DNA of 64,000 nt from Antedon mediterranea (GCF_964355755.1 NC_092671.1:21168001-21232000); one strand, 5' to 3'. Numbered from the stretch's first letter, positions 10,346-21,285 are shown. Made by a program: numbers and translations. Notes: a model not told the origin generated them from the letters alone.

Positions 10346-11707
10346 TTATTTATTGGCAAATGCCTTCAAACACTCTATTAGAGCGTCCCTCTCTTCTTTT
10401 TCTCTCTCTCTTCTGAAAAACGCCTCCTCCCTCTGCAACTGCAGCTCTTGCCTTCTAACCTCCAACTCCCTTTCCTTAAGATCCAGTTCTCTATTCTTCA
10501 TAGTTGTGTAATTATGAAGTGAATTTGTCTTCATCTTTTTTTTTTCACTGGTTTTATCTGCCATAAAATATAAAAACAAAGTACAGTAAAACACCATTAA
10601 AAATGTTGAAAGTATTAACCCTTTCTGAAGATGTTTTGGAAAAAAGTCTGGGTTTTCAGTTTTATGACATAATTTGTCATGATATATTTTAGAATATAAA
10701 ATATGGAACCAATCAAATAGATTTTTTTTTTCACTGAATGAGATTTTACATAATGATTTTGGTAATCATTGCTGTGTCATCACCCAGGGTAAAATGTTCA
10801 TGCTTGTTTTCAAAGAGTTAAAGTTTATAATTACTTTAACTTACTTTATATATATAGAGTATACTAACCTCTATTTACTGGACCCAATGTTTCCAATGCT
10901 CTTTTTCTAATTTCTAAACCTGATTCAAACAACACCTCTGATTGAGTATTTTGCTTGATTTGTGGCTCTCATCCTTCAGGGTAGTTAGTTCTGTTAACAG
11001 CTGTTCTCTCTCCGAATATTTTTCAGCACATCACGATCTGAAAAATTACATTGAATTTCTGGTAATTTAAAAGCAGGTTAATGAAAACTTTATACATACA
11101 TATTATTTATTTAGCACAGGCGGGTGAAAAGTATTATTACCTTTTTTTATGCAGATGTCCTTAATTTGTAGACATTAGAAAAGCTTACATACCTCATTTT
11201 TACTTTATGTTTCCAAATAGTTATGTTAACTATGAAGAATTCATAAATACACTTACTTTCTTAGTGATTCTAACTGCTGCGACTTAAATATCCTCAAGAG
11301 CTTTTCAACCCTCTCTTTAACTGATCTCGTGTTTACCTGCAAGGTGGATGAACGAAACACCTTGAGGGCAACATTGAAATTTGAAGCTACATCGTTCCAT
11401 TTTTCTCCATTTTCATAAGGGTTTAGTGACAGGACCTCCTTCAGCAGCATTATGTCCGTTGCTGCGCAATACCTTATGGTTTTTTTGCTATAAAGAAATA
11501 AAAGTTATATGATTTCAACTATTTTCATTTTCATAATTAATAATATAGACCATTCAGTGTTTTTAACACTCATTATTAATATTATACAGAAAAGCTCCAT
11601 AACGAAAATAATCGATAATCGATCGAATAATTGATCATTTTAAATCATAAATGACGACTTACCTATTTTCTTTCTGACCCAGTCCAAGCTCTTTAATTTA
11701 ACAGCTC
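10346..11707 (-). pseudogene. Myb/SANT-like protein gene of Harbinger A, spliced and frameshifted
   Basis: I read four exons on the minus strand with good splice signals: 11707-11663 (frame ELGLGQKEN), 11487-11257 (...NPYENGEKWNDVASNFNVAL...RSVKERVEKLLRIFKSQQLE), 11037-10869 (EQLLTELTTLKDES..., then SGLEIRKRALETLG) and 10557-10346 (charged coiled coil RELDLKERELEVRRQELQLQ... ending KAFANK). A possible first exon ends ATG|GTGAGT at 12084-12086. The W..VA..FN...L block followed by RSVK.R and an arginine/glutamate-rich coiled coil is the standard layout of the Harbinger DNA-binding partner protein. The third exon needs two frameshifts, and the first listed exon has an upstream stop in frame, so the gene is broken. 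It runs opposite to the transposase fragment. Confidence 0.75.
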
Positions 11708-12585
11708 CTGTTAAATAAAATTGTAAATATTTTGGTGGAGAATATAATATTTTTACAGCTAAGTAGGCCTAGTTTAAGTTAGGCCCTAGCTGTTTAATAA
11801 ATTATACAAGCTATGTGACTAGCCTAGGCCTAGTAGTATTAGTAAGTAGGATCGGAGGCCCTGCCTGGCACCTACACCGCCTAAAAACTAGTTTAGGCCG
11901 CCTCCTCCTCTAGGCGTAGGCTAGGCCTAAACTAAATGTTTTCTGACTAGGCCTAGGCCTACAGAAAGTTCACAAATATATAATTTAGATTAGTGTTGAG
12001 ATGAGTCTAATTCTTATTTTAATAACTTATATCAGGAAAAGTACATGAAACGTTTTTTGCTATTGTTCAAAAGTTTAACTCACCATGTCGCGACGTCGTG
12101 TATTTCTCGATTTTGCAGACGAGAACCAGCTCCTGTATCTCGGGCTACGAGCATTAGTTAATTAAAATTTCACATAAACTAATGACGTCATACACAAAAA
12201 ACCCTTACTTTCTCGGCGGCTCGTTCCCGATCGAGATAGCGAAAGCTCTCTATTGAATGGATTAGAAGCCGTGTTTGTGTCCAACTATTCCTATGTAGCG
12301 TATGGAGTTGAGTCTTTTGTTTTGAAAATGTATAACGTTCAAAAGGCTTTAATTATCGAATTTAAAATCAAAACAATCAATTTGATTAAAGGTTTTTGTT
12401 AAAATACTAAAAAAATTATAAAGTTACTGCGAACATGATTTAAAACAACAAAAATAGCAATTTCGGAACGGCTCTGGTTGTGCGCTCCATGCACGCTCTC
12501 TAGGCGTGCGCGTTTAGTTTGTACAGCGATTCTCTATAGTAATGCATTGTTTTTACATTTTGTTGTTTAAAATCATACTGGGGAA

Positions 12586-12965
12586 AGAGGTCATTTTGAG
12601 GTCAAAGGTCATTTGGTGTAAAATTAGAGATACGCCTGTTATTGTTTTAATGACGTTGTAAATTTTAAATGTACCTCATTTTGTTTAGTATCAAATGATA
12701 GCTTACTAAATTATCTTTATTTTGATATATAGTTATGTAGGTATATATTGGGTTATAGTATGAATTTTGGTCAATTAATACTAATTTATAAGCATTTTTT
12801 CCAAAAAAAAAAAAAATTATATATTTTACACCAAAAAAAAAAATTAAGCTAGCACTCAATGGTAACGAAACTTCTGTAAAAATATCTCTCCAATATAATG
12901 ATCATGTGTAAAAAAATTTGAATCATTTGATCGTTGATTGTGGACATGGGTGTAGATTGAAGTTA
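12586..12965. other. AT-rich non-coding stretch
   Basis: Contains ggtcattttgaggtcaaagg near 12590-12612 and two poly(A) runs, and no supportable gene. The open frame 12665-12859 is low-complexity. Confidence 0.35.
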
Positions 12966-12969
12966 TTGG

Positions 12970-13105
12970 CCCGTATTCATGAAAGGGGACTAACTTTAGT
13001 CCTGGATTATCTCTGGATTTAGTCCTGGACTATTTTGAAATGGTATTCATGAAAGGGGACTAACTTTAGTCCTGGACTAAACCTGGACTAAACCTGGACT
13101 AAAAC
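12970..13105. repeat. Repeat fragment with tandem gtattcatgaaaggggacta
   Basis: The word gtattcatgaaaggggacta plus actttagtcctgga occurs at 12972 and again at 13042, followed by three copies of taaacctggac. It resembles one end of a MITE; I found no matching inverted end. Confidence 0.45.
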
Positions 13106-14322
13106 CGTCGTCGTGAGGTGGTTTCCCGAATGATCGTAAAATCAAAACGGTACTGGGTATGACCAACTAGCGTTATTGTCACCGGCTAGTCATCCATTCA
13201 TAGGAGTACTAATGTAGTAGCCTACCTGTACGATGACCATAGAATGTGACCCGAGGCATGACTAACTACGACTTTTAGATGATAGAAAGTTGAGAAAAAA
13301 TGTTACGAGTAGTTGTACGACATGAAGATGTTTATGAAATTATGTCAATAATGTTTACACACTAGCCTAGGCATACAAATAGTAATGTGTGTTAGTAAAA
13401 ATAATTTTGAGTTAATAAGAATAAGATATAAGGAAGAAAAGCAAAGAGACTATGGAGCGGCTGTTCCTGAATATACAATACTAAGTATCGTAGATTTAAA
13501 TTATAAATTTTAGGCGATTTTGTCAAAGGTCAAGCGCCATATAGCCTGCCACGTTTCGATATTCAATATTGAACTTGACCTGACGTGGTTCCATGGTATC
13601 TTTATATGAAAATGGTAGAGTGGATAGAAAATAATTAATTAAAAATTTACCTTAAAATGGTTTTGAACTGAACCGGTGGATGTCTTGTTGTTGTATGGTT
13701 TTAGTTTAAAATACTCTATGTTCGATATTAGTGCGTGTGCGTAATAGAAAGAAATGCTTGCGTACGATGTGCGTGATGCAGAGTTGTACAATAGTGTATG
13801 CTTATAAGTGTATCGTACATAGTAGTAGAAGATCGAAAATATAACATAGGTATATAATATGGTAGAATATGAAAAAGTAGTATAGAATGTAGAAATAGGA
13901 AATGTTTGTTAATTAAAAGAATAGATTTTGAATGTGAGGAATGACTTATGACGGTTAGATCCCACTAGAGATCTATGTCGGCTCCTAGGCCTGTATAATC
14001 GTCGTGAGTTGGTTTCCCGAATGATCGTAAAATCAAAACGGTACTGGGTATGACCAACTAGCGTTATTGTCACCGGCTAGTCATCCATTCATAGGAGTAC
14101 TAATGTAGTAGCCTACCTGTACGGTGACCATAGAATGTGACCCGAGGCATGACTAACTACGACTTTTAGATGATAGAAAGTTGAGAAAAAATGTTACGAG
14201 TAGTTGTACGACATGAAGATGTTTATGAAATGATGTCAATAATGTTTACACACTAGCCTAGGCATACAAATAGTAATGTTTGTTAGTAAAAATAATTTTG
14301 AGTTAATAAGAATAAGATATAA
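13106..14322 (+). repeat. Direct repeat pair, about 320 bp, 0.9 kb apart
   Basis: Bases 13106-13430 recur at 14000-14322 almost unchanged (cgtcgtgag.tggtttcccg at the start, gttaataagaataagatata at the end). The second copy is interrupted at its last bases by Harbinger B. The 570 bp between the copies is not duplicated and shows no gene. Confidence 0.85.
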
Positions 14323-14655
14323 AGCCTATTTTCCACTAGGCGAATTTGTTCGCGCGAATCGAAAGCGTCATGCTATGCGCATGCGTATTCAAGTTTCTGT
14401 CTGTCATACTCCCTTCTACGACGAATTCTAGTTCCTTTGATTTTTCACTTCAGCGAAATTTACTAGTTTCTACTTTTTGCGAAGCGAAAACTTCTCAACC
14501 AATCACAGAGCTGCTCGAGAAATGAGTTGTCAACAAATCGTCTGGCGGCCCGGCGGATTTCTCAAATTGTTCATACGACCTCGCGCTTTTTTTTTATTAC
14601 AGTATACTATCCGATCTGATTCAAGTGATAGGCCTATTTTTTGAGTCATATTAAT

Positions 14656-15868
14656 ATGGAGTGTAGCGAAATTCTCATGACAATTGAAGATGGTGCTGTA
14701 AAAGATCTAGAAGAGACAGAATTAGGCCTAGGCCAAATACTAATAGGCCAAGGCTATTACGAGTGTGATGAGCAGCAGACTAGGCCTAGGCCTAGGCCTA
14801 GACCTACCGGCACTGGAGCAACAGAAGCAGGCGTCGTAGTCGTCGGGACAGAACCCCAGCCACAGGAGGCATGCAGTCCACCACCAGCAGAGGAGAAAAG
14901 CTTAGGCCTAAGCCTAGGTCTGTTTAACAAAGAACTCTTCATAGAAGAAGTCAGAAAACACAAATGTTTGTGGGAAGTTAACTCTGAAAAGTATAAAAAC
15001 CGTGCAATTAAAGTTAACGCCTGGAAAACAATAGGAGAAATTTTCAATAGAGAAGGTAAAAACAAACTCTAAGTAAACCTAGGCCTAGAGCCTACTAGGC
15101 TACTAGGACTAGGTTAGACTAGGCCTACTACTTGCTAGGCTAGCTATGCTAGGCCTAGGCCCCTATATCTTAATATTAAATTAGTATGCCATGCCTAGAT
15201 AGGTCTAATCTACTAGCCTAGCTAGGCCTAGGCTACTCTATCTAGCAAGCCTACTGGCAGGCAGGCCTATTCGAACATTCCATTTTCAATTTTGGATAAA
15301 TTACTCGCGTGTAGGGCTACAAAAATTAAAGTTAAAGTGTTAATTCGGTATAATTTGTTATATTTTTTTAGTTGAATTCCTTCAGCGACAACTCAAAAAC
15401 CTGAAAGACACACTAAAGAAGTGCCTAAACAAGAGAAATTCAATTATACGGTCTGGGGCAGCCGCTACGTCTTTACCGCAATGCAAGTATTTTGAACAGA
15501 TGAGATTTCTGCATGAAAAAACAGCCAACTAGCCAACTGTCAGCAACTGTCAAGCTACAAGTAGTGGTACTACTGCAAGGCATGCTTCTAATGAAGAGAA
15601 TATTGATCCCTGTGTGTCGACGATACCACAAGTACCGATAAAACGAAAAAAGCAACATGACGAACTTGATACAATGCTAATAAACCAACTGGAAACGACA
15701 TCGGAAGCCATTAATTCTTTGATATCGGGTTCGAATCAACAGGAAGATGAAGTCGCTCTATATTTCAGGAGCCTTATCCCAATTGTTTCAGCATTTGACC
15801 GCCGAAGACAACGACTCGCTATGGTCAAAATAAGCCAATTGCTTTTTGATATAGAATTCGAGGAGTAA
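14656..15868 (+). CDS. MADF-BESS DNA-binding protein of Harbinger B, two exons, one in-frame stop
   Basis: Exon 1 runs 14656-15055 (donor G|GTAAAA) and exon 2 runs 15372-15868 (acceptor tttttttag). The ATG at 14656 is the first in frame. The product would be about 298 residues. It starts with an acidic N-terminus, ELGLGQ and a short Arg-Pro tract. The MADF domain (about residues 98-133: FNKELFIEEVRKHKCLWEVN...AWKTIGEIFNRE) continues over the splice into VEFLQRQLKNLKD. The C-terminal BESS motif is DEVALYFRSLIPIVSAF...KISQLLFDIEF. MADF binds DNA and BESS mediates protein contacts; in Harbinger elements this protein partners the transposase. A single TAG at 15530-15532 interrupts an otherwise open second exon, so it is either a recent pseudogene or a sequencing difference. 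Confidence 0.8.
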
Positions 15869-16390
15869 AACAGACATATTTAACATAAGAACTGTTAATA
15901 TGTTACCATTTACTAATAACATTTAATGCGTCTTTGCAAATAATTATATACTGTAAACGAAAACTGTTATTTACATTTCAATTGAATCGGATCGGATAGT
16001 ATACTGTAATTAAAACAAATAATGATTTGTTTAGTGTTATTTATATAGTGCAAATAAGTATTATACTGTATACGTCTACAAAAACCGTTATTTACATTTT
16101 AATTAAATCGGATTGATGTAACAGTATTGATTTCCTTCATATTAAATATTTTCATTTACTTATTTTTAAATTTCGTTATACTGTAAACCGACTGTATTTC
16201 TTTAAGTTCGGTTAACTAATCCCCATTGCTATTGTACAGCGGCAGCAGCATCCTTGGAATAGTTGTTCGAACCTATCCGACGTATCGATTGTAGACCACC
16301 GTGCAAATTAATATCGGTATCTTGCCTCCATTCACTGGCGTTACCCCTGTTGGCCCATCATTGTCAACAAATTGTAATGGGCAATATTTA
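15869..16390. other. AT-rich spacer between the convergent Harbinger B genes
   Basis: The words tatactgtaa and ttatttacat.tcaattgaat recur imperfectly (15945-15990 and 16065-16110). There is no gene. Confidence 0.4.
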
Positions 16391-17080
16391 TTACCATTTT
16401 GATGCATTTTGTTTCATTAGGAAATTGTGAAGAACGACAATAGACTGCGTTATGAGCACAACCTTCCGTACTTTGGCAATAATTGGCCTCCTCAGAATGC
16501 GAAATCTGCTTGCAGCTATACCAAAGGTGTTTTCGATGACTCTTCGTGCTCTCGACAGCCTATAGTTAAACACTCGTTGATCAGTTTCTAAATGTGAAGA
16601 AGGATAGGGTTTCATCATATGCTTCTTTAATCCAAAAGCATCGTCTCCAACAAACACACAGGGCAATGTTTTGTCTGAATTTGGGAGCATCTCTCGAGCT
16701 GGAATGTTGAGCAAGTTATTCTCTATAGCATGTCCCAAATAACTACATCCATATACACTACCATCACTCTGACGTCCACTGTCTCCAATGTCTACTAAAG
16801 TAAATTTATAGTTCGCATCACAAACCGCCATAAGTACAATACTAAAGGTTTTCTTGTAATTAAAATATGATGAGCCTGAATTATTAGGTGCTTGCATCAC
16901 TACATGCTTCCCATCTATAGACCCAACACAGTTGGGAAAATTCCATGACTCGAAAAATTCATTAGAAATATCTTTCCACTCTTCCTCTGTTGATGGATGT
17001 TTGATGAAGCCTTTCTCTTTTAGGACTGTCCATATAGCACCACACGTCCACCCGATTCTGCTACTGTCCACAGGTGCTAT
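16391..17080 (-). CDS. Harbinger (PIF-type) DDE transposase, main exon
   Basis: The frame is open from a splice acceptor (tatagttttacag, exon begins at 17080) to the TAA at 16391-16393. Numbering from the ATG at 17071, the catalytic residues are visible: D53 in GSIDGKHV, D143 or D144 in VFVGDDAFGLKKH, and E180 in RARRVIENTFG. Nearby conserved blocks are FTLVDIGDSGRQSDGSVY and IVVLHNFL. This is the DDE_4 nuclease core, with no stop or frameshift over 226 residues. The N-terminal exon should lie upstream in the minus direction. The LTR element at 17201 sits in that intron, and I did not find the exon beyond 27016. The gene is convergent with the MADF-BESS gene and is probably inactive without its first exon. 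Confidence 0.85.
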   Translation of the reverse strand: MAPVDSSRIGWTCGAIWTVLKEKGFIKHPSTEEEWKDISNEFFESWNFPNCVGSIDGKHVVMQAPNNSGSSYFNYKKTFSIVLMAVCDANYKFTLVDIGDSGRQSDGSVYGCSYLGHAIENNLLNIPAREMLPNSDKTLPCVFVGDDAFGLKKHMMKPYPSSHLETDQRVFNYRLSRARRVIENTFGIAASRFRILRRPIIAKVRKVVLITQSIVVLHNFLMKQNASKW

Positions 17081-17200
17081 CTGTAAAACTATAGCAAGTT
17101 ATACACGTTGCTGTCTGCTATAAATGCTGTACTTTTAAAACACGGTACACTGTCTGTAGCACAGTGTGTGTTGACAATTTACAATGATGTACAACCATAG

Positions 17201-17861
17201 TGTAATATAATGTTGCGTTGTTGAGGTACTAATGAAGACTCTTACTCGCTTGACTGTCGTAACACATATATTGTTTATTCAGTATAATACTTCAGTACAA
17301 TATACAACTATAAGTATAGATAAGGAACGGAGGATCAATGATGCTGTCGGTGAGGTGTGAAGTGTGTAGGTCTGCTTCTGAAGAAGTGGCTGTGAGGTGT
17401 AGATGTTCTTCTGAAGAAGTGGCTGTGAGGTGTGTGCTCCGTGAAGTGGCTGTAAGGTGTGTGCTCCGTGAAGTGGCTGTAAGGTGTGTCTGGGCTCTTC
17501 TGGAACTTGGGAGTATATTGGCCCTCGGTTCATTTACATATGTCACTACGTAATCTTAGAGGTTACTGATTGGTCCTAAGTTGGTCCAGGGGTGTTTAAG
17601 TGGGAATGATTGATCTTATCTGGGGAGGTTACAATGATGAATTGGCCCTGTCGAATCTCTGCTAAAAACTGTCAATATCTAATTGTTTTACGATGGGAAC
17701 AGTCCCAAAGTTATTCTTTAGGGATTCTATTATAAACTAAATGGTCTTTAAAACATCTGGACAAACTCTCCTCTGGACTTTCTGGGTCAAGTTTGTGAAC
17801 CTATTTGAATTCTGATACAAAGGTCAATTTTTTAAATATAACAGTATATCGTTATATTACA
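17201..17861 (-). repeat. LTR, 3' copy (661 bp)
   Basis: It has TG..CA ends with the 10-bp inverted termini tgtaatataa/ttatattaca. On the minus strand AATAAA lies at 17279-17274, about 75 bp before the end, as expected for a polyadenylation signal. It contains the minisatellite at 17371-17491. Compared with the other LTR it has one 33-bp unit more and only a handful of base differences. Confidence 0.9.
17371..17491. repeat. Minisatellite inside the LTR
   Basis: Units of 27-33 bp contain gaagtggctgtgaggtgt or gaagtggctgtaaggtgtgt. This copy has four units; the LTR at 26389 has three. The overlapping open frames in two minus-strand frames and one plus-strand frame arise only from the repeat. 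Confidence 0.8.
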
Positions 17862-17885
17862 TCCCTCTGTTTCCTTGTTTTTTTT
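17862..17885 (-). other. Polypurine tract of the LTR element
   Basis: On the minus strand, acaaggaaacagaggga, preceded by a run of A, ends directly at the TG of the 3' LTR. This is where plus-strand DNA synthesis is primed in LTR retroelements. Confidence 0.75.
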
Positions 17886-19520
17886 AAAAAATCTATTTAA
17901 AATATAAAAATGGTTATAATAGTGGCATGCAAATTTAAAGTTATATAAAAGAAAAAAAAACAGTATTATACATAATTATAAGCAAAAGTTGAGTTAGCCA
18001 AAACCATTGACTCTGAAGTGTAACCTTATCACTTTCACTCTCTCTCTTCTCTCTCTTAAAAAAATTAAAATTAAAAATGAATTTGGTATAAAATTCGCGT
18101 AAATCAAACATAAATCAGTTAAAAATAAAATTACAAAACTTAAAAATAGTATGTTACATTGAACATACATCAAATCGTGCGACAACTCATCGCGTTCTAA
18201 TGGTCTTCAAACATAAATCATCAAATTAAAACATAAAACTCAAGAAACTGTGGCTGATTAGCCTAAAATCAAAATATCAAACTTAATCACTTAAAACTTT
18301 AAAGAAACAAATGTGTGTGTCCCGTTGACACAAACTTATCCACAATATATCGTTATCGTCACAACTTTATCGATTTAAGCATTTATATTCACAGGTAATT
18401 ACGATTTCAATCAATCGACAAATTCGACTTTTGTACTCAATGTCAAAAAAATTACAATTAAAAGTACTAAGAAAATCTCCTGTTATTGTATATCAATTAA
18501 TTAATGCTTGAGATTAACGACTCAAAGGTTAAACAAAATATTTGTTACAAAATGCTTGTCGTTCTTTTCAATATCTCAATATATCGATCATCAAAATTCA
18601 AAATTAATCTTTATCAAAAAACTCGTTACAAAATCAATACTTAATCATAATTTCAATTCTCTTTTAACTGAAATCACATCATTACTAAACAAATCTCATC
18701 AAAAATACGTAGACTATGCTATCATTAATTTAGCAAACTAGATGGCACGCTCGCTTCGCTCGCGTACCATCTAGGGGTGCTCACAGATGGTTCTCGAATA
18801 CAGTAGAATCCACGGACGGGGACTTTTTTGGGACACTAAACAAAAACGGAAGTGTCCCCCTAATTGGGGTATTCAGAAATAGAGACAACAAAACCAATAC
18901 TGAATTCCATAAAGGACAATTAATTTATGTGGATTAAAGAAATTAGGGAGAAATGGAAATGTATGTACGGGAATTGGGCGACACGTGGTGGTGGTGATGG
19001 AACCGCAGTAATAAAGTTGATTGTATTTATATATTATAAGAACCAAACTAAATAAATAGACCTAGACATTCTGCGAAATGAAAATCGGAAATGCAAGCTC
19101 CTATTCAGTGAAAAATTAAACTGTAGTCTACCTAAATATTTAGGGCAAATCATCGGTTGTGGTGTTGAAATTCCTGTAAACATTTGTGTGAACCAAACTG
19201 GGTCGAATTTCTGTCATGAGTACTGATTTGTTGGCCTGTGATTTATGACGCCTAAGGGATCTATCTAGACTTATTTTTTAGAATAATGTACGTACCTGTC
19301 AGATACAATTGTCTTGTGTCGTATAATAAATAAGTACTGTAATAGTTACTGAAGTTACTATTACAATCTCGTCAATGAAAACACGAAAATGTATATGCAC
19401 TTACTTATGAAAACGTATACAGTATTATACTCAGTTATTGAAACAGTAGGTTTAAAAGTTTCGTTTGTCTGTAAAATGATGTAATCAAGCTGTTTACATG
19501 AGTCTTAATTTATAAGCACA
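17886..19520. other. Interior of the LTR element, no coding signal
   Basis: AT-rich. At 18741-18774 a near-palindrome (agatggcacgctcgc ttcg gctcgcgtaccatct type) is present. The plus-strand open frame 18508-18741 is low-complexity and shows no domain. Confidence 0.4.
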
Positions 19521-19524
19521 TCAA

Positions 19525-19590
19525 TAATAAAATAGTTTATCTATCCTGTAATTGGCGAGATTATGGTCGCTGTTGAATGAAATAAAGCCA
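19525..19590 (+). repeat. SINE 3' fragment
   Basis: The stretch aaatagtttatctatcctgt, aattggcgagattatggtcg and ctgttgaatgaaataaa matches the 3' part of the SINE at 7133-7410 (there on the minus strand). The tRNA-like head is absent. Confidence 0.6.
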
Positions 19591-19894
19591 ATCGGTATCA
19601 TATTTGTACAGAAACGTTTTCGCGGCCGAAGGGTGTAACCTAAATTCGTTGTATTATCGTCAAGAACTAACTGTAACTAAACTTACATAGAAAGTAGGGT
19701 ATCATAAATTTGGCCTTAGCACTCGGGGGAGTGGCTAAGATGAAGTCCGTGGGACTACTAAATATAAATTGTAATGAACCTCGAGGGACATAAATAGGAA
19801 TATTTCATGTTTCATTATCAATGTATAATAAATGGAAACTGTTTACCGATTCAAATAATAGAAATTGGTTTTTAACATTTTCCGAACCTATTGC

Positions 19895-20235
19895 AAGTTT
19901 ATTCTCAAAGGGCCTACCGTATGTGTTAAACCAAGGGCTCATAAATTTACCTACAGTACTTGTGTTAAACCAAACTCTGGCAGACTGAGAGATTGGGATG
20001 TTCCATTCATCGCAAATCAATACATTTGTATAATCGTATATTAAATCTATCAAAATAGTATTTTTTAAAGAAAATCGGCCTGTCTTCAACATTATGATGG
20101 TGTACTCTAGCAATCTATCAAAATAGTATTTTTTAAAGAAAATCGGCCTGTCTTCAACATTATGATGGTGTACTCTAGCTGTTCAACCGGTTTTCAGCTA
20201 TTAAAAACAATTATCGTAGGAGGAGATAGGAAAAT
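19895..20235 (+). repeat. Repeat E, partial copy with a 68-bp internal duplication
   Basis: It corresponds to the middle of repeat E. The block starting aatctatcaaaatagtattt occurs at 20044 and again at 20112 in direct tandem (68-bp period), then runs on through gttcaaccggttttcagcta. Confidence 0.7.
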
Positions 20236-20319
20236 GCGAAGCCTCCTCGCTATGTAACATTAGGGTTGAGGGATGGGAAAGCGGATAGGTACAAAGAGGA
20301 ACAATTTTTAAATATATTC

Positions 20320-21285
20320 TTTATCCACTGAGTAACGAAATATTTTGTTCATGTTTTATAGGCCTATAAATAATATACCTCTAAATACAGTAGGCCTAAA
20401 ACATTTGCGATTTAATACTTTGTTAAAACTGTCACTGTCATAATCAATTGAAATATTAAAGTACATGTCACGATACACCACTACGACGTTTATATTTTTG
20501 GTAACTATTAATTAATACAAACGTTGAGAAGGAACTGTCAGTATAAAGTTTATTTGTATATCTAACAGTAGAGCCTATCCACAGTCTCAGTAATAAAGTT
20601 TATTTGTATATATTTTTATATTACATCTAACAGTACGAACATTCACAGTAAGAAATGTTCGATTCAAATGAAAAATAGTTAATAGGTATTTACAGTATTG
20701 TCAAAGTATTGCAAGTTTATTCTCAAAGGGCCCATATATTTACCTACCGTATGTGTTCAAGGGCTCATAAATTTACCTACAGTACTTGTGTTAAACCAAA
20801 CTCTGGCAGACTGAGAGATTGGGATGTTCCATTCATCGCAAATCAATACATTTGTATAATCGTATATTAAATCTATCAAAATAGTATTTTTTAAAGAAAA
20901 TCGGCCTGTCTTCAACATTATGATGGTGTACTCTAGCTGTTCAACCGGTTTTCAGCTATTAAAAACAATTATCGTAGGAGGAGATAGAAAAATGCGAAGC
21001 CTCCTCGCATTTTTTTGGCGGGTATTTTTCAAGACGGACATCCATTAGACAGTGTATACCACGATCGGAAAACACCCCTATTTGGGGCAAATCGTTTAAC
21101 CTAAATTCGTTTTAATCGTCAATAACTAATTATTTAACTCAATTTAATTAGTAAACAGGGTTACATCAGGCGGTTAAAATCAGTACCGAAAGTACGAACC
21201 AACTTTACATACAATCGAGTGAAAATTCTAGAAGTAAGGCGCGATTTACCGAATTTTGCCCTTACGTAAATTTATATATAGATGT
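20320..21285 (+). repeat. Repeat E, copy 3 (longest)
   Basis: It is collinear with 9580-10335 inside Harbinger A. It includes a perfect hairpin at 20988-21014 (stem aaaaatgcga / tcgcattttt, 7-base loop). The right end is again cttacgtaaatttatatata. No open frame lies within it. Confidence 0.7.

Larger units (their letters stand above)
8763..12251. mobile_element. Harbinger-type transposon A (3.5 kb)
   Basis: The ends are perfect 32-bp inverted repeats starting agagagctttcgctatctcg (8763-8794 and 12220-12251). The target duplication ATT flanks them (8760-8762 and 12252-12254), and copy 1 of MITE F shows the uninterrupted site. Inside are a plus-strand transposase fragment (9036-9425) and a minus-strand Myb/SANT gene (10346-11707), the gene pair expected of PIF/Harbinger. 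Repeat E (9580-10335) lies between them. The transposase lacks its first half, so the element cannot move alone. Confidence 0.9.
8736..12585. mobile_element. MITE F, copy 2, split by Harbinger A and lacking its right end
   Basis: Bases 8736-8762 (attatatagagagagttacg... to gcatt) are the left terminus of a second MITE F copy, and it resumes at 12252 (attgaatggattagaagccg...). Joined at the ATT duplication, the two parts reproduce copy 1 without a gap. Similarity to copy 1 stops near 12583 (tttaaaatca), before the right terminal repeat. Confidence 0.8.
14323..17200. mobile_element. Harbinger-type transposon B, left part (right part displaced by an LTR element)
   Basis: The left boundary is set by the end of the direct repeat at gatataa and the new sequence agcctattttccactaggcg, rich in cgcg. 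It carries a MADF-BESS gene on the plus strand and, convergent to it, a DDE transposase exon on the minus strand. At 17201 a complete LTR element begins, so the rest of B should continue at 27016. I could not find the right terminal repeat there. Confidence 0.7.

Noticed and set aside
14323-15868. Host transcription factor gene (Adf-1-like)
   Set aside because: The MADF-BESS gene lies between a Harbinger end and a convergent Harbinger transposase, so it is the transposon's second gene.
17279-17546. Open frames of 71-84 residues on both strands in the LTR (and 60-73 residues at 26466-26707)
   Set aside because: All three frames are open because of the minisatellite; there are no domain features and they lie inside an LTR.
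18508-18741. Plus-strand open frame of 77 residues in the LTR interior
   Set aside because: AT-rich low-complexity, antisense to the element, no recognisable motif.
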